Of a stretch of 64,000 nucleotides of DNA, positions 52,261 through 64,000 are shown piece after piece; the first letter of the stretch is position 1, and each line of letters starts with the position of its first letter. Below the pieces are notes generated by a model. The model did no database searches. It was given only the letters and a program-made list of their open reading frames with translations, and was not told the origin of the DNA. A program made the position numbers and the translations under genes. The DNA is taken from contig CM020506.1 in the NCBI GenBank assembly GCA_009823395.1, positions 1,353,501 through 1,417,500 of the forward strand. Direction: 5' to 3'. The stretch is from Thamnaconus septentrionalis. Lineage: Eukaryota; Chordata; Actinopteri; Tetraodontiformes; Monacanthidae.

Positions 52261-55200
52261 AAGGGTAATCTCTCCGGGCTTCCTGTCACACAGCCAGAGG
52301 GGCGTCGCCTCGCTCGTGTCAAACTCCCGCAGGAAAAAAGAGAAGGGCAGGAGAAAAGTGCGTCTTTGCAAGAGGAAATATGCAAACTGCAAGATTCCCA
52401 CACGCGATCCTCCCCCGAGGTGATGCCGCTGAGTCACGGCGCAAATAAGATATTGTCACCTCTGCTGAACCGCGATAAGGGGCAAAATATTACAGTCGGT
52501 GACCCTTTTACCGTAGCTTACATTTGCTCCGTGTTATCCTCTTATCACTCAAATAGATACCATACATTGTAGGTTTTTTTTTGCCCTCATTCCAAAAAAA
52601 GAAAACTTCTTCAAGGAAGCTTCATTCCATGGCTAGTTAAAGTGAATGTCCTGTTTAGCTCTGGGCATATTCAGTGGCAGCATACGGGATATTGGTGAAT
52701 TATTAGTGTGCGTCTACAGAAGCACAGGGTCCAATCATCTGCGTTTATCGACTCTCACGCCTGATATTTTTTTTATCTCTGACGTATTTAACTGGATCAT
52801 TTAAGAGGATTAAGACTCATTTTGTCATTAACTCTGTTTAGACTTTAAAACCCGGGCCCACAAAAAAGAAATCCTTCAACTGTATTTACACTTTCCTTTC
52901 TATTGCATAATAACAGTTTCCACTGAGACCTTATTGACTCAACATCCTCACAGCTGGATCACACTTTATCCATTTGCTAATTGGGAAAGAAAAAAAAAAA
53001 AAAAAAAAAAAAGCAAATGTGTTGATGTCTCCTATGAAAAATGAAATGAGATACAAGTCATGTATACGACTAGCAGATTAGCACTATGCAACTTATGCAA
53101 TCATGCAGCTGACCTGGCACAGATCTTGAATGTTTTCAAAGTAAAAAAAAACATTCTATCTGACATTTCCAAATTGTTGACAGTTACTATTTTTAAACTG
53201 CCTTTCCATTTATTTCACACATAATATTTCATCTTCTTTAGAAATTTTACTCCTTTACTCAACTCATTTTACATGTAAAGGCCTCATCAGGTTGATTCAA
53301 GGGGGCTAAGGCTCAAGGCAGCGTGTTGAAAACAAAAATAGAGCTGAGTAAAACAGGAAGGGGAAGGCCAACGGCAACAGGTGCAAACATGTTGAGAGGC
53401 AGTTGTATTTAAAGTGACACTGCACATTTGTGAGCAAGCAGCTTTGATTCATTACTATACTGGCTGTACAGTGAAAGTGTTTATTCTTTCCTCAGTCTCC
53501 TGCTGCTGTCTTGATCACTTGATTGTGACACCCCAGCTTTGCAAATGGTCCAGTTCCAACCAAAAGAAAAGTTAGGACATATAAGGAAGTCAACATTCTC
53601 ACAATGTGCAAAGATTTTCAGAGCATTTCAAATGACCACCATTTTGCCATGATTTTGAACATGAACAAAGTTAAATCAAAGTCAAGTGTCACATCTTCTA
53701 GGTTGCATTTCTTCTTTAGGTTGCTCTGCCATATACTCTGGGGAATCGCTGGCTTTTTGAGGACGAGGGAAACCGTCCAGCAGGTCAGATTTACCCTCTT
53801 TTTCTTCTCAGATACCATAATTAAAGATCTGTGTCTGAAATCAGAAACACACAGATAAATTAAACAGCTTTATCTAATAATCACAGTTGTTTAGAAACTG
53901 ATATTGTTTTCCTTTCCAACCATTATAATTGTGATCTCTCGAATTTCAATAACGTAATTTAGGAAGTTGAAATTTTTAGCTGTTACTTATTTCTCACGCT
54001 AACATTGGGAGAGAGTTGGTGCGGTTTTGTTTCTGATTCTCCTTTTTGTTTCTGGTCTTGGCCCTTTTATCTCTGATTAGGCAGCCTTCCCCAATTTTTT
54101 TCTGGAGGGAATTCCCCGTCGCTCAGCACCACTAATTGCCACCACAGCGACAGTCACTGTAAACGCTTGTTTTGATAATCAGATTTTGGCAATAGTGAGC
54201 AAATAAAACCACCCTGGAGAGATCCTGACACAGTGAAATGTGGCCTCCCCGCTCAAAGTGGATCTTCAGTGCGTCATCCAGGGCAATTTGACAGCAGCTC
54301 TCATGAAAAGGGACGGCGCTACTCAATTGGCCTCAACCTCTTTTGTATGCGTATGACGAGTCACGAAGCGATCTGATGAGGCTCACTCACTGCATTGTGC
54401 GCGGCGACGGTGCACCTTTGTCTTCTTGTCAGACTTCGCAGCCATTAGAGCGCAAAGGAAAGACTCTTCTGCAAACAGCTGACAGCCGACATTGTGAGCT
54501 CGACCAGAAGCCGGATGAGGATGAGAAGTCGTATACTTTATCAAAAAGCCTGAAGTTACTTTGCTATATGAAATACACGTAGGTCCTGATTTACTAAAGG
54601 TTTGCACATGGAAAAACTGACACAAACGTCATTTCACGCGGTAAGTAATGACAAAACTGACTAACTGAGGGGGCGCAGTGAGGGTTGCGACTGTAAACCC
54701 TGGAGATGTTTGTGATGTTGGGAGAATCCCAGAAGATCACCAGCAGTTTGTGAATTAATCACACCAGCGTCATCAACAACCAACAACCGTGTTCACCGTG
54801 TTCAAAGTCACTTCAGTCGCCTTTCTTCCTCATTCGGATGCTCGCTTTGAACTTCAGCGAGTCGGCTTCACCACGTCTACATGCCCAGATGCACTGCGTT
54901 GCTACCATGCGATGGGCGGATTACTTGTGTCAGCAAGCAACTGAACATTTTACCGCATAAAGAGGCCAGTGAGTGTACGTGGAACTTGCATAAAAGCAGA
55001 GAAGCGGGAGCTGAGAGAATGTCAGAAAGGGAGGTAAAGTCTGTTTCATCTGCTAAACTGCAGCTCCTGAACTGAAAATTCCCATTAGAAGATGTGCTGG
55101 TGTGTAGGATGAGACCCATTAACGCTCTGATCCCAGAACAGCCCCTGGTTTAAATGCTTTTTAGTTCCGACATAAAACCCTGTTGAACTCGTGAGAAGGC

Positions 55201-57511
55201 CTCCGCGTTGGTTCATGCATGGCTGGATTAACCCGTCTTCTCCACCCCCAAACCGTCCAGGGACCATAACGAGCTGCGGATGCCCCCTGACTCTCCTCCT
55301 CTTCCCACTCTCTTTGTGCTCCGAACACGGCAAGCCACCTTCGTGTGCTCGCGCTGAGCACACAGCGGACCAGTTGCACTGTGCGGATCAAAATCGAGAA
55401 CTTACGGCACAGGCCCGCACTTTGCATGGGAGAGGACAAGACCGAGCGGCTGAAAATGCAACTGCGTGGGAAGATTTTGAGCCTCAGAGTCTTACCAAAT
55501 AATTTAAAATATGCTGAAAAGTTTCTGTTGATCAAAATATCCACAACTTTGAATACGTTTGATAAATCAAAGGAGTGAATCAATCGAGGATGATGTGTCC
55601 AAGCTTCACCTTCTGGGTGTTTCCATTCAGTGGCTTTCTGGCATTTTCGACCACCATCTACTAAACCGTTACTCAGCAGTCGTGGAAAGATTTCTGTATT
55701 AGCCACGCACTCCTGAACAAAACTTCCAGCAGTAACACATCTCGAGTGTCTGGGAGGAGGGGACGGTCCAGTTCAACTCGAAGCGGTAACACTGACACTG
55801 TTTTTTTTTTTTTTTATCCGTAACATCTACAGTGTGCACACTGCATGCAGTAGATCAGCAAAAGCGTGGTGCAGCTGCCTGTGTTGTACATGTTCTGAGA
55901 AGAGTCTAGGGCTCCTCAGAGACAGCGAGACATAGAGCTCTGTGGAAACATAAGGAATAATTAATGTCAGAGCATTTCAGCGTGGAGGCGTTCACTGCAG
56001 CATCGCCTTCTAACAGATCATGTGTGATCTACTTGAAGGCGAGACAGCGAACGCAGCGCCAGCAAGGATGCCACAGTGAATATCTGGCAACTACCACGAC
56101 GTTAACGTTGACATGTTGAGAACAATGAGTTTGTTGCAGCTATCAGAAATTGCATGAAAAATATGGAGGCACGTTGTGAATTCTTTTGTCTCTTCCTGGA
56201 ATACCTGGCAACTACAGAAGTCAATTCTGTGAAAAAAATAAAAAAAAATCCACATTTTCCCTTCAATGACTAATCTTGAAATGCCTGCGCGGTTGGGTGC
56301 ACCTCTGTCTCCAAGCTGCACAGCGGTTGCGTGCCTTACTTTGGTAAGCACTGATTTTAGGTGAGCTTTCCCTTTATTGGCCGCGGAGCAGATGTGGCTC
56401 CACAGGTGGAAAAGACAAACGTCTTATTCCTGGTACTCAGCAGCGGGCCCAGTCAATATCCTCCCATCCATGATGCCTTCCCCTGCAGAGATTTCAGCCC
56501 TCTGGATGGCGCCTCAGTGGGCCGAGGCTCAGCCAACAGGTCCTCGCAAGCTGGGAAACGTCCTGGATCTTGCCTTAGAAAAAATAAGAGGGAATGTGTG
56601 TTATTGGGAGTCTCTGAGGGGAGGAACCTCTGACTGGTGTGTGCTCAGAATACCAGGCCTGCCCAGAGTCTATGGGGAGCTGTACCAAAAAAAAAGAAAG
56701 AAAAGATGTTGAAGCTCGGCCACTGGATGGATGGTTTCTAAATGCGTTTTACTCATTTATTTATTCTGAGTTTTATACGCTGAATGTATGCGCAAAGAAC
56801 CTTAATGTACTTCCAACTGTACTGATGTGAGCGAAAAATACATCTCTCGCCCAAATAAAAAAATAAATAAAGAAAATATAAATGTGTATATTGCCCTTGT
56901 GGCACACTTCACTTGCCTCTGCTGTTTCGTTTGGGCTGCCTCAGACACTCTGCAGATGGCTGTTGGTAATTAGTTGAAATGTGTCACATTTCTAAGTCTT
57001 AAACGGTGTCTGGCACCGCTGTGGAAGTATTGCACTCAGCGCGGCAAAGCAGACTGCGCCCTGGCATCGCTCACAATTAATTGACGCAAGTGGGGTCTTG
57101 CGTGGTTAAGTTCTTGACGAAACAGCATTGTGGTTTAAGTGAGTGTGCCACTTAATCAGCCGCGCCAGGAAGCAACTGGAATGTGGTTAAACTGCCAGTT
57201 CAAAAACCAAATCCACTTGCTCTGTTATGGATGATTGTAATAAACAATTTTTTTTTTTGTCCACCTTTATACTTTATCTATTCTGTGAATGGGATACTCT
57301 GGTTTTTGTTTGAATAAGTATACAAATAAAAATATCTGAGGGCTTCAGGAGTGGCATTCTCCCTAAGAGAAAAAAAAAAAACATGTTTTAAAACTGTACA
57401 TGATGACAGTTCAGTGTGAAAGAGAATATGTCTACACATTATGCCAAAATGAGGAAACTAACAGGACAAGTCACGGTAATAAAAAGCATATACCAACACC
57501 TATTAATATGA

Positions 57512-57517
<6 letters not shown>

Positions 57518-57542
<25 letters not shown>
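57518..57542. repeat. (AT)n microsatellite
   Basis: About 12 AT units. Confidence 0.9.
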
Positions 57543-57738
57543 GGAATGTGGGAAAATATAGGAATAAACCCAGTCAGGCAGACCATATGGGAAATACTCT
57601 GAAGTTGAGAAATGGCAAGAGGACAAATTGAGCAGAGGTGATAGCAGAGAATTTCATATCTTTGAACCTCGATAACAAATGCCGAACTGAGTTTGAGATG
57701 AACGTGACTGGGGAGGTGGTGGTGGTGGATATAGGGGA

Positions 57739-57760
57739 TGTGTGTGTGTGTGTGTGTGTG
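57739..57760. repeat. (TG)n microsatellite
   Basis: About 11 TG units followed by a run of G. Confidence 0.9.
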
Positions 57761-60700
57761 GGGGGGTCTGAGATCAGCAAAACGACATGCACTGTAACTA
57801 AGACACAAAACAAAGGCAGCCATCCAAAACTTTATTATTTTTTTCTTTTCTTTTTTTTTCCCAGAGCGCTCAGTGTAATTTGGCTTCTTCAACCAAAACA
57901 TGCTGAATCACTTCTGGTGGTCTGGCAAACTGAGATGCAATTCAACCGTATGAGGCTCTTTATTTATGAGTATGACAAAAAACACAAATTTCCCAGCCTC
58001 CTGCATCAATCTCATCGGCAGCCTGAACAGCCACGTCGCTTCAGTGAAATCATTGCTTATGCTCGGAGGAAAGCAAGACGGTTTGAGATAAGCGCCCTCC
58101 GGAAACTCGTCATCTTTACACTTTGTGGACGGCCGCCTCGGATGAGAAGCAGATTGCTCATTAGCCATTAAATCGGGCGGCAAAAACCTAATATTACGAA
58201 TGTAATCACAACAAGTGTTGCTCGTCGTTGGCTGTGGGAATGCTGCGGGAATGGGACCGGCAATCTGCCAGGAAACTGGAAGCGCATTTCAAATGGGGAG
58301 CAATTTCCTCCGCCGCCGCCGCCTCTCGCGCACTCTCCACGTGCACATTGCAGGCTGCGCTGCCGTCGTCCGCGTGAGCCGACTCCCTCTTCAGCACCTT
58401 TATAAGCGGAGCGCTTCTTCTGCCTATGCATCACATTTAACCACAGTGTCGTCTGCAGGAAAAGCGCGCAATAAATCAAGCTTTTTTAGCGCAGCGCCAG
58501 GGATGGAGCTCACCTCTGTGCAGACATGACCCACTTCCTAGACTAAAGTCCACGCAAACTAAGTTGATGCAGAGTCCCCGGTGGCAGAAGACAAATGTGG
58601 ATCTTCCCTGAATCGTGGTTGTCCACTCTGTCATTTCATTTGTTGCACATTCTGCACCATTAGCGCTCCAGCCTGGCCCTCATTTACCATTTCAGCTCAC
58701 ATCCTCGCCCGCTATATTGCCTATATTAGTTATATAAAAACGTGTCTTCTTTGAGACAAGGAGATTTTGCAGGGGCGGACTTTAAAGCATGATTGTGGAT
58801 GAGCAAAACAGGTCGGTTAACAAAATAAGAGCGCTAATGAATGTCTCTGTGACGGTGATTATGTGTCAGGAATACACCGACCTCAATTCAATCAGTAAAT
58901 ATAAATTGCAGACAGTTGATACTTTTTCTTGTTTCCTTGTTTCCCAGGACATGTTGGGTGAACCAGTTTCACAGTAAATCTCAGTCTTTACATAACATAC
59001 ATTCAAGGTGTACACCCTTCTGAAACACATTTCTTTCTCCACAGTGGTTTCTGCTTTTTGAGCGGACACCTTCCCTCTGCCAAGTACTCTCTTTTTTTTT
59101 TTTTTTTTTCCCCAAAGCTAAGCAGAGACGGGAAGTGCAACAAAAGAATGAGAGGTGTCCTGAGAGACTCCAACACCTAAAAGAAAAGAGAAAAGCCATG
59201 TTCTCTTTCCAGCCTATGTTATTATTCTACCAGCTAAGTTTGTGCGGCGTCTTGCTGTGTGTGACTTTACTTCGACCAAACAACTCTGCTGGGGCTCAAA
59301 TGAGGTTGTCTATACTGTGTGCAGTTTAAGCATTAGAGCTGTAATAAGGAAAAACTGAATAGTTAGTGTTCAAATGCTGATGAAAAAAAAAAGAATTTGC
59401 TTTTAACATCATGTTCACAGAATGGCTTGATGTGCTCCATCAGAACATTTTCTTTTTCGCTGGGATGTGAAGATGTTTGAGGACTGTTCAGCTTATCAAG
59501 ACTTTGTTCACTACGTAGCCCCAAGGACGCGCTATGCTGCTATAAAAACCTAGCGCTGTCTACACAGTGCAAGACTCACAATGACACTCTTCAAAATTGT
59601 CACGTGTCACATCACGTGACAATTTAGATTTTTCACCACACTTTAATTTGGTCTATGTCAACTCTGTTGCTAACAAAACATTGTGTTATCGAAACAAAAA
59701 AATATTGTTTTAATGCTGCTGTTCATCTAGCAAGCAGTGCTGACTTGTGAATTTATTCATTTATTTTAAATCCTGACGTCTGAGGCCACGCTCACCGTCC
59801 ATTGGGTGGAATTATTTCCCACTGTGAGCGGCCAAAACTGTGACGTGTTGAGAATAGCGAACGTGTGAAATTTCAATTCTGGCTGACCTTTCCAGTTATT
59901 AAATCCCAGGTGCCTCTGCCTGTGAAGTTGTAGTTGCTGCATGAGCTTGGTTTGAAGCTCGCCACTCTCTCTGGGAGCTCGGCTGCGCACGGCTGTTTCC
60001 ACCCAGTGTGCATTGCATTGTGGCGGGTTTAGGGCTGCGGCGGGCACGGCGCTCAAATCAATGGAACTGCATATGTTTTATGTTATGCCTCTCGTAGAGT
60101 AGCGCACCAACCCTGCTGTCTCATGGCCGTCGTCCCTCCACACGTTTGCCGAGACCACGAACAAAAGCAGTCGCGCAGTGGCATTGAGTGCAGTGATGGA
60201 TCGAGAGCCACCTCCAGTTCATTGTTTAATAACGCGGTGGGGGTTGTCTTTTATCAACATTAATTCATTTAAGATGTGCGTCGGCGGCCAAGTGAGCGAC
60301 CTGAAGATGCTGCCTAGAAAACTGCTTCCTGTTCCCTTGCCATGACTGGGTGACCGAGCGAAGGGATGCGGAGCAGCCCAGTGACGGAATGCATTTATTT
60401 ACCATGCGACACAGACATGCATTTGAGTTTGGCGGAGCTTAAAGGGGGAGGGTGAAATGGTGCATAGCAAATGAATAGCAATACTGCCAGTGACTGCGAG
60501 AGACCCTGGCAGCTCCACACCGGGGCTTCTACAGTGCTCCCCCAGTCCTTGTTAGGGTGGCCTACTTTTTTTTTTTTTTTTTTTTTTATTGTAAAGGCTG
60601 TGCCCACCTCCTCACATTTTTCCCTCCCCCCCCCCCCCGAGGGACAAGTTGCCCGGACGCCTCTCTAACCTGGGTATCTCGACGCGCAGCACTCGTCTGG

Positions 60701-62583
60701 CGTCCCCTTCCTTCCCTCGGGCTCAATTAGAATCGTCGCTGAATAGACTTCACTGCCGAGATGATCGCCGGCTGCGTGGTGCAGACGGCCAAGTGTGGTC
60801 CCTCTGAAAAAAACAGCAACTGTAAAGACGGGGGAGAGAAAGCAAAAACAAGGGCCTTGCGACGTGTGTTTGCTGTGCATGGGCGACGGCTCCTACACCT
60901 CACGATGACAGAGAGACGGAACAGTTTCAGAACGAATCGCTCAAAAAGAATTTAGCCATATCGCACACGACTGTGACAATTTGTTTATTTAATCATTACA
61001 CAATTAGCCCACCATTGGACTGCACTAACTGTTGGTAATAATAAGAAGAATAATAAACAAAAAACAAGAAGGTTAATTGTGAAAGTGCTGCGTTTCCTTG
61101 TTCAGACCAGTGTAGTACTGGCAGCTGCCTGGAATTCCTCTTCCCTGTTTTTATGCACATTTTAAATAATGACATCAGAAAAGCTCCACATGACTGGTGG
61201 CAACAAAGACTGATACATGTGGAGCCACGAAACCAAAATATTCCTTGGTCTCATCCATGAATTATATCAAGACTCATGAAAAACTCGCCAAGGCTGAATA
61301 TCAACTTGCAGCGTCGTAGTTTGTTGTCTCAACTTCCTCTATGTTTCATTGCAGTTAGACCACTAACTGTATATAAAGATGCACGGAGTCATCGTGATGT
61401 CATCCATTGGTTTGCGAATACCCGTTCCGAAGCCAAACGATTGGTTTCACACTGGTCATCATTGGTTTCTGTTTTGAAACAGGAAGACTCCATATTTGGA
61501 TGCATGGGTGGTACCGGTTGGAGTGCGAGTGCAGTTTTTTCAAAATCGTGGACACGAGAACCTACGTTATGACTTTTTTCACGAGCAATTTTGGCCTCCG
61601 TTTTGAAATCAGATGCTGCATCCATCTTTACATACAGTCAGAGTCATCGGTACCTTGATCAGAAACAGTGTTAGAACCAGATATCTGACCTGATAGCTCA
61701 TCTTCACCACATCTACTTAATTCATTGCAATTGCGTCTAAAGTGACCCGACAGTGGATGCGTATGCCAACAAAACTTTTGTCTGTCAGGAAACTTTTAAA
61801 AACTTTAGTTTATAAATGTAATGGAAAGCAGGCTTGTCCATGTGTTTCCACATTGCTGCAGCCAACGTCTAGCTGTGATTGGCAATTTTAGCAAGCCAGG
61901 CACAAATATTAACAGTGAAACCCACAACAAGCTAACATGAGGTTCCTGCTTTGCTACATTATATGACACACAACCCTCTACCACCACACGGCACCGCCAT
62001 GCTACATCTATTAAACTCGATAATAGAAACAACATTTAATTGTAGATATTACTTTAAATTAAAAAAAAATATTTGAGATTGCTACGGAGAATATCTCCGG
62101 ATATTTATTTTCACAGACTTTCCTGAAGATTCATTTCAAGGGCTTTTTTTTTTTTTTGTCAGATTTTATTGCAGCTGCTATTATCCAACGACCATGAAAG
62201 TAAGATGAATAACCCAGACTTTGTTCATCTATAAATGTGACACAACCCCATGAAGACTGATTGTAAATGTGTATTAGTTTTGCTGCTGGAAATGACTACT
62301 TTTTGTAATCTGGCCAAAAAAAAAATAAAACCACCAAGTTAAACCAATAAGTTAAACACATCATTCAGACCTTTTCTTGAATATTAAACAGCTTCATCTT
62401 CAAACTAGTAATAAAACAAAGGAAACTTGGCACTTTCTGAAACGTTCCTGATGAAAAATAAATCTCAGCTGAGCCATGCAAAGGGAGAAAAAAAAAAGTG
62501 AATGGGAGAATTATGGACTTTTTACTGTGGGGCTACATTTGCAATATGTGTAAAAAGATGAACTCTTTAACTTGAGTAAATAT

Positions 62584-62586
<3 letters not shown>

Positions 62587-62622
<36 letters not shown>
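62587..62622. repeat. (AAT)n microsatellite
   Basis: About 12 ATA/AAT units, uninterrupted. Confidence 0.95.
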
Positions 62623-62623
<1 letters not shown>

Positions 62624-63649
62624 GATTCTCTTTAAATTAATAATGAATAAGTCTAACATGTTCACATCTTAATAAAATAACATCTCAAGTATTAAGAACA
62701 CAATTTTAGAGATAGAAAATCATACAGAAATGCTAAAAGAACAGTTTAGTTTTTTGTTCATTTTTTTGGCCTGCGAAAAACCTTGAAGTGAAAAGGTTGT
62801 GTTTCGTAAGCTATTTACCACTGGCTTGCTAAAATGACGATGATGATAAATTCGTTTCTACCTGCAAGAAAAATCTTTCTGAATTGTACCGACTTCGCAA
62901 ATCCTGTGTGAAATGGAGTGGACAGAAAAATTGAGTTTTAGAACCACAGGTTTAGTCGGGATTTGTTTTTTGTTTTTTTTAGATAAATAATACTAAGGTT
63001 TGTTTTTTTTTTAAATTTTCCTACTATTTCCGTGTTTGCTTTTTCTCTCTGATGTTTTGCTCGTTTCTCCGTCGCTGAGCAGTCTGAAGGCTGCACACTT
63101 CCTATTGTGCAGTAACCGCAGGACAGTCACGAGGCGCTGTTTCCTAGCAACGTATGATGTAAGTGCCGTGTATAGGCTACTGTAGCCCGTCTCTGCCACA
63201 CAAAGAGGGTGAATGAAATATTTGTGGGATGTTTGAGGCTTTGATGCCAGAAAACGCCGCAGATCCTCTACCTTCCTGTAAAGTTGTTAGTTCTGTTATT
63301 TTTTGCGTCATCTGGAGTGGAACTGTTGCACCCGTCCGGTCCAATCGCACAGCAAGTCCTGTATCGAGCGTGTTTGCCAACGCTACCCAACTGAGAGAGC
63401 TCAGTGGAAGGGACCCTTGGGAAGAACAAGGCAGCGCGGCTTCGCTCCATCCTGCAAGATTTTGTTTTTCTTGGTTGCGTCTGACGGCTGCTGTGTTTCG
63501 CCAATCCGGGCTTCGAAATAAAAGATTGAATTCCGGCAAACGCATGTTTAATCTCCTGGGGCCTGGGCTGTATCCCTGCCTGCTCGATTCATCCACTCCA
63601 GTCTTCTTCCAGCAGTTTATACGGTTAATGGATTGAAACTGTAATTAAA

Positions 63650-64000
63650 TGACTAAAACTGAATTCAATTACGTTCTCGCAAAATGGGGGGAAATGCGGG
63701 CGGCCCGCGCGCACGCGCACGACGCACGCTCTGACATGGTCCAATTGTCTTGGGAACTCGTGCCAGGACCATTTCAAGAACATGTGAAAGGATTAGTAAT
63801 TGCTGTGTGATCCACTCGAGGCGCGGGATGGGTTTTCTCGGCACACGTTTCTCCTCGCCGCTGCGCAAGCGCCGCCAGAATTAATTCCCCCCCGCTAATC
63901 TGAAGGAGCCGTCATTGTTGCCGTGATCACGGAGCGACGAGTGGGAGGCAGTCCCACCGCCCCCTTCGCCTCCCTCCTTTTGTGCTGCCACGTCACGTGA
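63650..64000. promoter_or_regulatory. CpG-rich region at the window edge, possible promoter
   Basis: Dense CpG (CGGCCCGCGCGCACGCGCAC; CGCCGCTGCGCAAGCGCCGC), a CCAAT box (63740s), and GTCACGTGA at the last bases, an E-box palindrome of the USF/TFE type. It has the composition of a CpG-island promoter; the gene it would drive is probably outside the window. Confidence 0.4.

Larger units (their letters stand above)
45422..63640. other. Intergenic region, part 2
   Basis: 18 kb without a supportable coding exon. Open frames are short, on both strands, and show no family resemblance. Contains A tracts (47591-47613, 52987-53012), microsatellites, and scattered GC-richer islands (about 46990-47240, 48050-48290, 58160-58430, 59990-60380) that may be conserved noncoding elements. 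Confidence 0.5.

Noticed and set aside
55161..55706. 181-residue minus-strand open frame
   Set aside because: No domain resemblance, no splice partners, composition like its surroundings; regarded as chance.
57638..58171. 177-residue plus-strand open frame
   Set aside because: It runs through a (TG)n tract and a T tract and has no family resemblance.
63177..63636. Overlapping open frames on both strands near the right end
   Set aside because: Chance frames in GC-richer DNA; no conserved motif, and both strands are equally open.
1..64000. CRISPR array, bacterial operon or phage-type system
   Set aside because: The window is plainly a vertebrate nuclear sequence with spliced genes; no direct-repeat and spacer array is present.

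Overview
The window is vertebrate nuclear DNA, most likely from a teleost fish. The coding regions are split into many short exons with mostly small GT-AG introns (about 80-500 bp). There are several fish-type retroposon tails ending in GATGGATGG or TTGATTGAT, a decayed LINE reverse-transcriptase fragment, and many (AC)n, (CT)n and (AT)n microsatellites. The species cannot be named from sequence alone.

Both recognisable genes lie on the minus strand. They are tandem paralogues of IGFN1 (immunoglobulin-like and fibronectin type III domain containing 1), a giant-sarcomere-protein relative of skeletal muscle. Paralogue A has CDS 13020 down to 5940, 23 coding exons and 1407 residues as I assemble it. 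Paralogue B has CDS 35081 down to 16263, 24 coding exons and 1485 residues. I assembled both by reading the minus strand exon by exon; every junction joins in phase and no internal stop appears. Both share the order Ig - three-helix (MyBP-C M-domain-like) segment - Ig - Ig - low-complexity exon - Ig - Ig - Fn3 - Fn3 - Fn3 - Ig - Fn3 - Ig. They keep the same intron phases and nearly the same exon lengths, so they are a tandem duplication. They differ mainly in the low-complexity exon (Ala/Lys/Glu-rich in A, Gly/Ala tandem repeat in B), in an extra 90-nt exon in B, in a 5.5-kb first coding intron in B, and in a GC-AG intron in A. Assigning them to IGFN1 rather than MYBPC rests on the N-terminal pattern (RVPGVMITQFVEELPEG, then I-set Ig, then the VWEILLSADKKDYE helix segment).

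Layout: 1-5820 is intergenic with a retroposon tail and an (AC)n tract. 5822-14830 is paralogue A with its 3' UTR and a candidate promoter. 14830-15670 is a short spacer. 15672-35117 is paralogue B, whose introns carry a LINE fragment, retroposon pieces and an unusual 28-bp palindrome. 35118-64000 is about 29 kb in which I find no convincing coding exon; it holds a retroposon with intact target-site duplication, microsatellites and several GC/CpG-rich stretches, the strongest at the extreme right end, which could be a promoter of a gene outside the window.

Functionally, the family is known for Z-disc and sarcomere association in skeletal muscle (partners reported for mammalian IGFN1 include KY and filamin C). 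The sequence here supports structural scaffold proteins with no enzymatic domain.
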